Positions 1-5,393 of a DNA stretch of 5,479 nt are shown here, one piece after another. The DNA is taken from NCBI GenBank assembly GCA_020696885.1, contig JAJFMS010000641.1, forward strand, positions 1 through 5,479, in the 5' to 3' direction. The stretch comes from Armatimonadota bacterium (GTDB lineage: Bacteria; Armatimonadota; SYMT01). Numbering within the stretch: the stretch's first letter is position 1; every line of letters begins with the position of its first letter. The notes below the pieces were generated by a model, which saw only the letters and a program-made list of their open reading frames with translations, searched no databases and was not told the origin of the DNA. A program made the position numbers and the translations under genes.

Positions 1-1626
1 GACCTTCTTCCGGCTGTCCAGCACCGGCGCCGGCACGATGCCCCGCATCGCGTCGCGCAGCAGCGCCTTCGCCGCGCCGTTCCGCACCAGGTGACGGGTG
101 GGCACGGAGTTGGCGTACTCGAACAGCTCCCGGTCCAGGAACGGCGACCGGTTCTCGATGGAGTAATACATCGCGTTCAGGTCGTCTTCGTGGAGAATCA
201 CCGGCACGGCCTCGTGGAACAGTTCGTTCAGCATCCGGTTCCGCAGGAGGTCGTCCGTGTAGTGCTCCTCGTGGAACGGCTCGAACCACTCGTTCTTCAG
301 GAACTGCGAGAACCCTTCCGCGCCCAGGAAGATGTGATCCCGGAACGAGGGGTCCTTGACGAACCGGTCCGGATCCTGGAGGAACGGGTTCCGCACGATC
401 GGCGCGATGTGCTCCTTCCAGGCGGCCAGGGAGGCGGCATGGTGGGCCGGGTCGCCGTGGACTTCCTTTAGATAGAAAAGGTGATGGTCGTAGTAGCCGC
501 TGAATAGCTCGTCCGCCGCGCTGCCGCTCACCGAGATCTTGTAGCCATGCTCCTTGATGCTCTGCATCAGGAGCCAGTGCGCGTAGTAGGTGATGGTATA
601 GACCGGCGCGTCGTGCTGCTTCACCAGCCCGCGCAGCCGCGGCAGGAACTGCGTGGTATCTACCGGGATAGACGTGTGCCGGATGCCCAGCTCCGCCACG
701 GCGGCGTCCACGATGTCCTGCTCCTCGTACCGCGAGTCCGTGTTCGCGATGGTAAAGCCGTGGACATCGTAGCCGAAGACGTTCTTGGCGATGCTGATGA
801 GCGCGTTCGAGTCGACGCCGCCGCTCATGCAGAAGGCGAGATCCACGTCCGCTCGCAGCCGCAGCTCCACGGAGCGGATCAGCCGCTCGCGCACCCCGGC
901 CACCGCCTCGTCGTAGCCGATCCGGTCGTCGACCTGCGGCTTCGGGGTCCAGTAGCGGTCCACGCGCTGGTCGCCGTCTCGCTGGATGCGCAGCGTGGAA
1001 GCGATCGGCAGCTCTTCGAGACCCTCGAAGAAGGTGTGGGCGCCCTTGTAGATCGCCTTGTAGCCGTTGACCAGGTACCGGTAGAGGTGGTCGTAGTTGA
1101 TCGGCAGCCGCCGGCCCAGGAGGGCGGCGATGAACTTCACCTCAGAGCCGAAGTAGAGCCCGGTCTCGTCCCGGTAGAGGTAGAGCGGCTTCTCGCCGAA
1201 GCGGTCACGGCAGAGGGTGAGGGAGCCGTCCGCCTCGTCATAGACCGCGAATGCCCACATCCCCTCGCAGCGGTCCAACACGCCCCAGCCGTGCTCATCG
1301 ATCGCGGCCGCCAGTACTTCCGTGTCCGAGGTGGTGTGGAACCGGTGCCCTCGCGCCTCCAGCTCCTGCTTCACCTCGACGTAGTTGTACAGCTCGCCGT
1401 TATAGACGATGTTCTGCTTGCCCACGGTGAACGGCTGGTCCGACCGCGGATCCAGGTCGATGATGCTCAGCCGGCTGTGCAGCAGGTAGGCGTTGCGGCC
1501 CGCGTCATTGATCCACCGGCGGTAGTCCTGGCGGTCCGGCCCCCGGCGGTTCATGATGCCCAGGCAATTCTGCACCCGCTCCGGCGGGATCTCACTCGTT
1601 CCGAAATAACCGGCTATACCACACAT
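1..1626 (-). CDS. asnB: AsnB-type glutamine-dependent amidotransferase (asparagine synthase family), 3' end cut by window edge
   Basis: This is a two-domain class II glutamine amidotransferase. The N-terminal half releases ammonia from glutamine, and the C-terminal half activates a carboxylate with ATP and amidates it. The ATG at 1626 begins MCGIAGYF, which places the catalytic Cys2 directly after the initiator Met. Other glutaminase residues are RRGPD (27-31), HSRLSIID (50-57, Arg52), YNGELYNY (75-82) and Asp101 in SDTE. The synthetase half has the ATP pyrophosphate loop SGGVDS (268-273), SGSAADELFSGYY (367-379), ENRSPFLD (491-498) and R-K-K at 539-541, where the window ends. There are 542 codons without a stop; the family usually has about 600-650, so the C-terminal tail is missing. 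The usual SGEGADE motif reads SGSAADE, which argues against plain asparagine synthesis. In a glycan cluster it probably amidates a sugar acid or related group (inference). It lies 137 bp after the deacetylase gene. No clear Shine-Dalgarno is visible; the Cys2 rule fixes the start. Family assignment is very secure, the acceptor is unknown. Confidence 0.95.
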   Translation of the reverse strand, partial: MCGIAGYFGTSEIPPERVQNCLGIMNRRGPDRQDYRRWINDAGRNAYLLHSRLSIIDLDPRSDQPFTVGKQNIVYNGELYNYVEVKQELEARGHRFHTTSDTEVLAAAIDEHGWGVLDRCEGMWAFAVYDEADGSLTLCRDRFGEKPLYLYRDETGLYFGSEVKFIAALLGRRLPINYDHLYRYLVNGYKAIYKGAHTFFEGLEELPIASTLRIQRDGDQRVDRYWTPKPQVDDRIGYDEAVAGVRERLIRSVELRLRADVDLAFCMSGGVDSNALISIAKNVFGYDVHGFTIANTDSRYEEQDIVDAAVAELGIRHTSIPVDTTQFLPRLRGLVKQHDAPVYTITYYAHWLLMQSIKEHGYKISVSGSAADELFSGYYDHHLFYLKEVHGDPAHHAASLAAWKEHIAPIVRNPFLQDPDRFVKDPSFRDHIFLGAEGFSQFLKNEWFEPFHEEHYTDDLLRNRMLNELFHEAVPVILHEDDLNAMYYSIENRSPFLDRELFEYANSVPTRHLVRNGAAKALLRDAMRGIVPAPVLDSRKKV

Positions 1627-1679
1627 AGCAGCACCCGTCGTTAGGCCGGCTTGAGGCACGGCGCGGATTGTTTAGCGAA

Positions 1680-1756
1680 GCGGGGTAATGGAGTCGTGGG
1701 GGGGGGGGGGGGCGCGATCTCCAATACTCCACCACTCCACGACTCCATTACTCCGC
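1680..1756. repeat. Octamer-phased inverted repeat with G15 tract, in the 137-bp gap before the AsnB-like gene
   Basis: The arms 1680-1699 and 1737-1756 are inverted copies that pair at 19 of 20 positions. The right side is also a tandem array: ACTCC recurs at 1726, 1734, 1742 and 1750, exactly 8 bp apart, each followed by three variable bases. The left arm carries the complementary phase, GGGGT at 1682 and GGAGT at 1690. The 15-G run (1698-1712) begins exactly where the next unit would start. A period of 8 does not fit a coding frame. As RNA it could form a long hairpin between the deacetylase stop and the AsnB-like start, but no U-tract follows, so it is not a standard terminator. The rest of the gap (1627-1679 and 1757-1763) shows no promoter that I can support. 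Confidence 0.85.
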
Positions 1757-1763
1757 CGAAGGC

Positions 1764-2666
1764 TTACACCACCATCACTCGCTTCAGGTGGAACAAATCG
1801 TCGCCGACGCGGTTGACGCCGTGCTCAGCCGAGGGAGAACAAACGATGCCACGCTCCTTCAGCAGGCGGATCACCTCGTCGGAATAGCAGAAGCTGAGCC
1901 CCTCGGGATAGGAGTAGTGCGTCAGCGGCCCGGCTACGTGCGGCCGCACCAGGTCCAGGCTGAGGTCGACCTCTCGCACCAGTTCTTCCGGCTCCAGGTA
2001 CGCCATGATCCGGTGCGTGTGACTGTGACCGCCGATCGTGAAGAGCGGGTCCTCACTCAGGGCGCGTACCTGTTCCCAGCTCATCTTCTGATCCAGGTCC
2101 GAGTCCGGCTCGAACCCGGCGCCGATCTGCCGCGCGACTTCCGCGGCGAAGGCATACGGGTCGATGGAGCGGTCTCCCTTCACTACCTGGCGCACCCGGT
2201 TCAGCAGTGCGATCTTCTCCTCCACCGTTACGAACTGCCCGGTGAGGCCCGCGTACGGCAGCGTGAGGGACACCACCGGCGTCCGCTCGACGGCGTACTC
2301 GATCAGGTCGATCCAGGAAGCGCCGTTCTCGTCGATGAAGCCGCTGGTCACGTAGAACATTCCCGGTATCTCCAGCGCCCGCATCGCCGGCGCCGCCACC
2401 GAGTAGTTGTTCTCAAAGCCATCGTCGAAGGTGATCGAGAACGCGCCAGGCGGCAGCGGCCGGCCGGTCTGCGTCGCCTCGACGATCTCCGGCATGGAGA
2501 CGGCGGTCCCGCGGGCCTTCAGGCTCTCCAGGATCTCGGTGAACCGCTCCAGCGAGATGTGCTTCCGCGTGTAGTTCCGGACCGGATGCTTATAGCTCGG
2601 CACCACGCCGTGGAACAGGAAGATCGCGTACGTGTCGTCGGCGAGGAACTGCGAGTAGTCTGTCAT
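1764..2666 (-). CDS. NodB/CE4-type polysaccharide deacetylase family protein
   Basis: This is a 300-residue predicted metal-dependent deacetylase of the NodB homology (carbohydrate esterase 4) fold, a family that removes N- or O-acetyl groups from sugars. Motif 1 is TFDDGF (79-84), giving the catalytic base and the metal-ligand Asp (Asp81 and Asp82). Motif 2 is HSHTH (214-218), matching H-S/T-x-x-H with His214 and His218 as metal ligands. A later YSYPEG (251-256) matches the Y-P-x-G segment common in surface-sugar members. No signal peptide or membrane segment is visible, so it probably acts in the cytoplasm on a precursor rather than on exported polymer. The frame stays open up to 2822, but the ATG at 2666 is preferred. 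It forms an ATGA overlap with the formyltransferase stop, and the extra upstream residues are arginine/alanine-rich shadow sequence. The tight coupling suggests both enzymes act on one substrate (inference). Confidence 0.9.
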   Translation of the reverse strand: MTDYSQFLADDTYAIFLFHGVVPSYKHPVRNYTRKHISLERFTEILESLKARGTAVSMPEIVEATQTGRPLPPGAFSITFDDGFENNYSVAAPAMRALEIPGMFYVTSGFIDENGASWIDLIEYAVERTPVVSLTLPYAGLTGQFVTVEEKIALLNRVRQVVKGDRSIDPYAFAAEVARQIGAGFEPDSDLDQKMSWEQVRALSEDPLFTIGGHSHTHRIMAYLEPEELVREVDLSLDLVRPHVAGPLTHYSYPEGLSFCYSDEVIRLLKERGIVCSPSAEHGVNRVGDDLFHLKRVMVV

Positions 2667-3373
2667 ACGCTTGCGGTGAACCGTTGGAACTTGCGCACGC
2701 ACACGCCTTTGAGCACGGCCGGCATGGCGGAGTAGTAGCGGCCAAGGGCGACCTGCCGCCGCGAAGCCACGCGCCCGCGCTCCGACAGCGAGGTCAGCGC
2801 CCCGGTACAGAGGTCCACACACGTCTCCGTGTTCACGGACCGCAACTCGTGCAGCTCTGCGCCCGGCCGGAACCGGAGCTGGCCCTGGGCGATGAGGTCG
2901 CCGGTGTCCAGCTCGTGGTCCATGTGGTGCAGCGTGGTGACCAGGTTGTCGAAGTCGTTATGGTACACGGCCCAGAGATGCGTGTCGAGCCCGCGGTACT
3001 GCTCCGGGTTACCGCCGTGCAGGTTGAGCATCGCTGCCGCGGGCACCGAGATCACCGGCGGGTGCAGCTTCCCGGACCCGAACACGATCACCACGTCCGG
3101 AGCGAGGGCTCGCAGGGCCTCCACCGCATCGGCATCGTTGAAGGAGTGGAACGGGGAGGTCGGCGCGAGATCCCCGTAGGTCACGCTGCAGTCCCGGAGG
3201 AGCACCTCGCGCTCATACTCGTCGCGGAGCTGCTCGAATGGGTGGGAGGTCTCGAACGGGAACTTGAGCGACCGCATCTCCAGGAAGATCCCGGAAAGCG
3301 GGAACCGCTCCGCCACCTTCCAGGCCCAGTAGAGGTGGTGGGTGGTATCCGTGGTGAGGAGTACGGTGCGCAT
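2663..3373 (-). CDS. Formyltransferase-fold protein, likely sugar N-formyltransferase
   Basis: This 236-residue protein has the formyl_trans_N fold found in methionyl-tRNA formyltransferase and sugar N-formyltransferases, which move formyl from N10-formyltetrahydrofolate to an amine. The catalytic Asn-His-Asp triad is visible as LNLHGG (Asn117, His119) and LDTGDLIA (Asp156), with the spacing of the family. Between them lies NPEQYRGLDTHLWAVYHND, which keeps YRG but replaces the usual SLLP loop with GGNPE. A Rossmann-like start (MRTVLLTTDT) and APDVVIVFGSGKL (91-103) fit the folate-binding half. It is well short of the roughly 315 residues of tRNA formyltransferase and lacks room for its C-terminal domain, and it sits in a glycan cluster, so an amino-sugar substrate is more likely than Met-tRNA (inference). 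Start ATG at 3373, no strong Shine-Dalgarno. It overlaps the deacetylase by 4 bp and follows a 260-bp repeat-filled gap after the NeuB-family gene. Confidence 0.85.
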   Translation of the reverse strand: MRTVLLTTDTTHHLYWAWKVAERFPLSGIFLEMRSLKFPFETSHPFEQLRDEYEREVLLRDCSVTYGDLAPTSPFHSFNDADAVEALRALAPDVVIVFGSGKLHPPVISVPAAAMLNLHGGNPEQYRGLDTHLWAVYHNDFDNLVTTLHHMDHELDTGDLIAQGQLRFRPGAELHELRSVNTETCVDLCTGALTSLSERGRVASRRQVALGRYYSAMPAVLKGVCVRKFQRFTASV

Positions 3374-3397
3374 TACTGGTAAGCCGGTTCACGCCTC

Positions 3398-3450
3398 GCC
3401 CCGGGCTAAAGCCGCGGGGCTACACATAGCAAAGCCCGCTGAAGCAGGCT
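3398..3450. repeat. Tandem short hairpins (REP-like), gap between NeuB-family and formyltransferase genes
   Basis: Two small stem-loops stand side by side. The first pairs GCCCCG (3398-3403) with CGGGGC (3415-3420), then GGC (3404-3406) with GCC (3411-3413) past one bulged G, around a TAAA loop. The second pairs AGCC (3433-3436) with GGCT (3447-3450) and GC with GC around a TGAA loop, with one C-A mismatch. Each is followed by a short CTAC. The paired design, with AA-containing tetraloops, looks like a dispersed intergenic repeat family I have seen in GC-rich environmental bacteria; that resemblance is from memory and unverified. No U-tract follows on either strand, so a terminator role is unsupported. 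Confidence 0.6.
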
Positions 3451-3463
3451 ACGTTCGATCACT

Positions 3464-3491
3464 CGTAGGGGCACTCGCCGTGGTTGCCCTG
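3464..3491 (+). repeat. Palindromic repeat unit, left copy of an inverted pair
   Basis: This 28-bp unit has the form CGTAGGGGCA, ten variable bases, TTGCCCTG. It can fold on itself, with GGGCA (3469-3473) pairing TGCCC (3485-3489). Its termini match, base for base, the reverse complement of the unit at 3576-3603, while the ten central bases have diverged. Conserved stems and free loops suggest selection on, or mobilisation of, the ends as in REP/BIME elements (inference). Confidence 0.75.
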
Positions 3492-3575
3492 TCTTCAAAC
3501 CTCATCCAGGCGCCTCGCACAGCCGTAACCGCAGCCGGTGGTCTGCTGTGAGAAGCGCCGCAACCGTCGTCAAGC

Positions 3576-3603
3576 CAGGGCAAGTAGGTCCGCTGCCCCT
3601 ACG
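3576..3603 (-). repeat. Palindromic repeat unit, right copy of an inverted pair
   Basis: This is the partner of the unit at 3464-3491. Its reverse complement begins CGTAGGGGCA and ends TTGCCCTG, identical at all 18 terminal bases, with an unrelated 10-base centre. GGGCA (3578-3582) pairs TGCCC (3594-3598). The two units bound an element of 140 bp. Its interior holds a further imperfect inverted repeat, 3509-3522 against 3546-3559, pairing at 12 of 14 positions. The unit ends 30 bp before the NeuB-family stop codon. The interior (3492-3575) shows no credible gene. Confidence 0.75.
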
Positions 3604-3633
3604 GGGGATCGACCTGGGCGATTCCGGCGCGCC

Positions 3634-4644
3634 CTACGCCACGTCCTCCGCCGCCAACCGCTCGCCAAATCCCACCGCGCGCTGCAGGGTCTTCCCCACC
3701 AGCAACTCTTCCTGGCCCGGCACCAGGCCGCCAGCGGGGCGGATCCAGGTAAGGTCCTCGAACCGGAGCACGTGACCGGCCTCGAAGTCCCCGCCTGCTA
3801 CGATCGACCGGCGGATCGCACTCGCCACGGGTGCTTCACCTGCCTGGATCTCCTTGGCGTCGGCCCCGAGCATCGCACTCGTCTGCTTGATCTTCTCGAC
3901 CAGGAGCTTCATCTCCGCCGGGTCGGAGGAGAGCTGGTGGTCGCGGAAGTCCGAGTAGTTCTTGTCCAGCGTGAAGTGCTTCTCCACGATCCGCGCTCCC
4001 AGCGCCACCGCCAGGCAGGCCGCGTCCGTGCCGATGGTGTGGTCCGAGTAGCCGACCGTGCAGCCGGTCTCGCGGGCCAGCACCGGGATGGCGCGCAGGC
4101 TCGCCTGCTCCGGGGACACCGGGTAGGCGCTCACACAGTGCAGGATCACCAGCGGGGCGCTGACTCCGTGGCGCGCCTCGGCGGCGCGGACGTAGTCGAT
4201 CAGCGCATTGACCTTCGCCAGGTCGCTCACGCCGGTGGAGACGATGAGCGGCTTGCCAGCGGCCACGCACCGGTCGATCAGCGGGTAGAAGTCGTTGTCG
4301 CCGGATGCCACCTTCAGCGCGTCCACGATACCGCCCAGGAAGTCCGCGCTGCCCAGGTCGAACGGCGTGGAGATGAACAGCACCCCCAGCGAGCGCGCCA
4401 GGTCCGCCAGCTCCGCGAACTGCTCGTAGGTGAGCTGGAAGCCCTGCAGCCGAGCAAAACGGGCCCCGTCGGACTGGCTCACGTAGTGCTCCGCGCGGAA
4501 CGTTTGGAATTTCACCGCCCCCACGCCGGCCGCCGCGGCCTGGCGCACCAGCTCCTGGGCCACTTCAAAGCTGCCTTCGTGGTTGTTGCCGATCTCGGCA
4601 ATGACCAGTACTTCCTGGTCCAGATCGATGTTTCCGATGTTCAT
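3634..4644 (-). CDS. neuB: NeuB-family nonulosonic acid (sialic/legionaminic/pseudaminic-type) synthase
   Basis: This is a 336-residue synthase that condenses phosphoenolpyruvate with a 6-carbon N-acetylated sugar (N-acetylmannosamine or a 2,4-diacetamido-trideoxyhexose) to give a 9-carbon sialic-type acid. The TIM-barrel part shows AEIGNNHEGS (16-25), KFQTF (45-49), STPFD (92-96), KVASGD (111-116), HCVSAYP (169-175), GYSDHTIG (198-205) and EKHFTLD (221-227). His202 and His223 have the 21-residue spacing of the metal-ligand histidines in NeuB. The C-terminal SAF (antifreeze-like) domain follows at about 275-336, with SAIRRSIV, DLTWIRP and VGKTL. The length is normal for the family. The ATG at 4644 makes an ATGA overlap with the acetyltransferase stop, so the two are translationally coupled. 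Which sugar it uses (NeuB, LegI or PseI type) cannot be settled by eye. The acetyltransferase next door favours a diacetamido sugar (inference). Family assignment is very secure. Confidence 0.95.
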   Translation of the reverse strand: MNIGNIDLDQEVLVIAEIGNNHEGSFEVAQELVRQAAAAGVGAVKFQTFRAEHYVSQSDGARFARLQGFQLTYEQFAELADLARSLGVLFISTPFDLGSADFLGGIVDALKVASGDNDFYPLIDRCVAAGKPLIVSTGVSDLAKVNALIDYVRAAEARHGVSAPLVILHCVSAYPVSPEQASLRAIPVLARETGCTVGYSDHTIGTDAACLAVALGARIVEKHFTLDKNYSDFRDHQLSSDPAEMKLLVEKIKQTSAMLGADAKEIQAGEAPVASAIRRSIVAGGDFEAGHVLRFEDLTWIRPAGGLVPGQEELLVGKTLQRAVGFGERLAAEDVA

Positions 4645-5393
4645 TCCGCTGCCTGTTCTTCAAACCGGTGGGCGTGCAGCACATAGGAGCTATCCGTGAA
4701 CCGGAAGCCGCACTGCTCGTAAAGTCGTACGGAGGGGATGTTGGCGACCTGCGTGCCGACGCGGAGGCGATCAAAGCGTCCCGCCGCGCTGGCGATGAAG
4801 TCGTTCACCAACGCCCGGCCGACGCCGTGCCCCTGGTGCGCTTTCGCCACGCCGATCAGGTCGATGACACGGATCCGCTCACCCTTCGCTTCCACCGCGA
4901 GAGAAGCGAGGAAGCCGGCGGGCTCGCCATTGCGCACCGCCACGGCCAAACGCTCGCCGCGGTGGCCGAGCGCATAGTTGCGCACCCACTCGCGCTTCAC
5001 GGCATCCCCGGCCGCGTGCGGCATCTGGGGGTCCAGGTGGAAGCGGTCGTAGATGAACGCGCTGGCCGCGATCTCCAGCACGGCGTCCTGGTCCGGCTCC
5101 TGGAAGTCCCGCACCAGGACGTCCTGTGGGGCCTCCAGCGCCGCAGGGGCGCGCTCGAACACCACGTTCACATCCACCACGTGGAACCCGAGCGCCGTCA
5201 GAGCCAGGATCGAGCCAACGCTGCGGCTGGGGACCTTGGCAAAGTAGAAACCGCGAGCCTCGCACCGCTCCGGAGAGCCCGGAGCGGTGCGATCGTTATT
5301 CTCTGCCGCTGGTAGCACCGAGACCCGGAACGCGGGGCGCCCGAGGACGCCCGCGAGCCACGAGTCCGGATCTACCCGCAGGCGATCAGACAA
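4641..5393 (-). CDS. GNAT-family N-acetyltransferase, WecD-like, for an amino-sugar precursor
   Basis: This 250-residue acetyl-CoA-dependent acetyltransferase has a C-terminal GNAT domain (about 93-245). The acetyl-CoA loop is GVAKAHQGHGVGRAL (181-195; Q187-x-x-G-x-G). It also has DRFHLDPQMP (116-125), GTQVANIPSVRLYEQCGF (213-230) and SSYVLHAH (235-242), a pattern I associate with WecD, the dTDP-4-amino-4,6-dideoxygalactose acetyltransferase. Tyr225 is at the position of the tyrosine proposed as general acid in WecD. The N-terminal region (SWLAGVLGRP, VPSRSVGSILAL) also resembles that subfamily. A likely role is acetylating the 4-amine of a nucleotide-linked 4-amino-sugar before NeuB acts (inference). 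The start is TTG at 5393, chosen because GGTGAG lies 5 bases upstream and because the family-like N-terminal residues begin right there. It overlaps the upstream gene by 8 bp and the NeuB-family gene by 4 bp. Codons 34-45 contain a perfect 14-bp hairpin. Confidence 0.88.
   Translation of the reverse strand: MSDRLRVDPDSWLAGVLGRPAFRVSVLPAAENNDRTAPGSPERCEARGFYFAKVPSRSVGSILALTALGFHVVDVNVVFERAPAALEAPQDVLVRDFQEPDQDAVLEIAASAFIYDRFHLDPQMPHAAGDAVKREWVRNYALGHRGERLAVAVRNGEPAGFLASLAVEAKGERIRVIDLIGVAKAHQGHGVGRALVNDFIASAAGRFDRLRVGTQVANIPSVRLYEQCGFRFTDSSYVLHAHRFEEQAAE
5260..5292. repeat. Perfect 14-bp palindrome inside the acetyltransferase coding sequence
   Basis: Arms 5260-5273 (TCGCACCGCTCCGG) and 5279-5292 are exact reverse complements around a 5-base loop. 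The whole is 33 bp, a multiple of three, and encodes part of RTAPGSPERCEA (residues 35-46) without breaking the frame. It falls in the poorly conserved N-terminal region, before the GNAT domain. It may be an in-frame palindromic insertion or an mRNA hairpin early in the message. A weakly T-rich TCGTTATT follows on the plus strand, but no plus-strand gene needs a terminator. Confidence 0.85.

Noticed and set aside
1621..1630. Shared 10-mer ACACATAGCA at 1621-1630 and 3422-3431
   Set aside because: One copy covers the AsnB-like start codon and the other lies in the hairpin repeat; there is no extended similarity around them, so chance is the simpler explanation.
547..1644. Long plus-strand open frame opposite the AsnB-like gene
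   Set aside because: It is antisense to a gene with clear catalytic motifs; its Val/Arg/His-rich composition with no recognisable domain is typical of the complement of GC-rich coding DNA.
1680..1756. Rho-independent terminator for the deacetylase
   Set aside because: The stem is long but has a 37-base inner region, and no U-tract follows on the minus strand; better described as an inverted repeat.
1651..1887. Small plus-strand frame containing a poly-glycine stretch
   Set aside because: The glycines only reflect the G15 run; the frame crosses a noncoding repeat and runs into the antisense of the deacetylase.
1788..2735. Plus-strand open frame opposite the deacetylase
   Set aside because: Shadow of the deacetylase coding strand; no domain, and composition as expected for antisense.
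2667..2822. Upstream extension of the deacetylase to a start at 2822
   Set aside because: The extra 52 residues overlap the formyltransferase in another frame and are Arg/Ala-rich; the ATG at 2666 gives a normal family start and an ATGA overlap.
3342..3551. Small plus-strand frame in the gap between the NeuB-family and formyltransferase genes
   Set aside because: It crosses the hairpin and palindrome repeats, has no ribosome binding site that I can see, and resembles no family.
3538..4686. Long plus-strand open frame opposite the NeuB-family gene
   Set aside because: Its translation is low-complexity Arg/His/Gln-rich and matches no family, while the minus strand encodes a complete, motif-rich NeuB-family protein.
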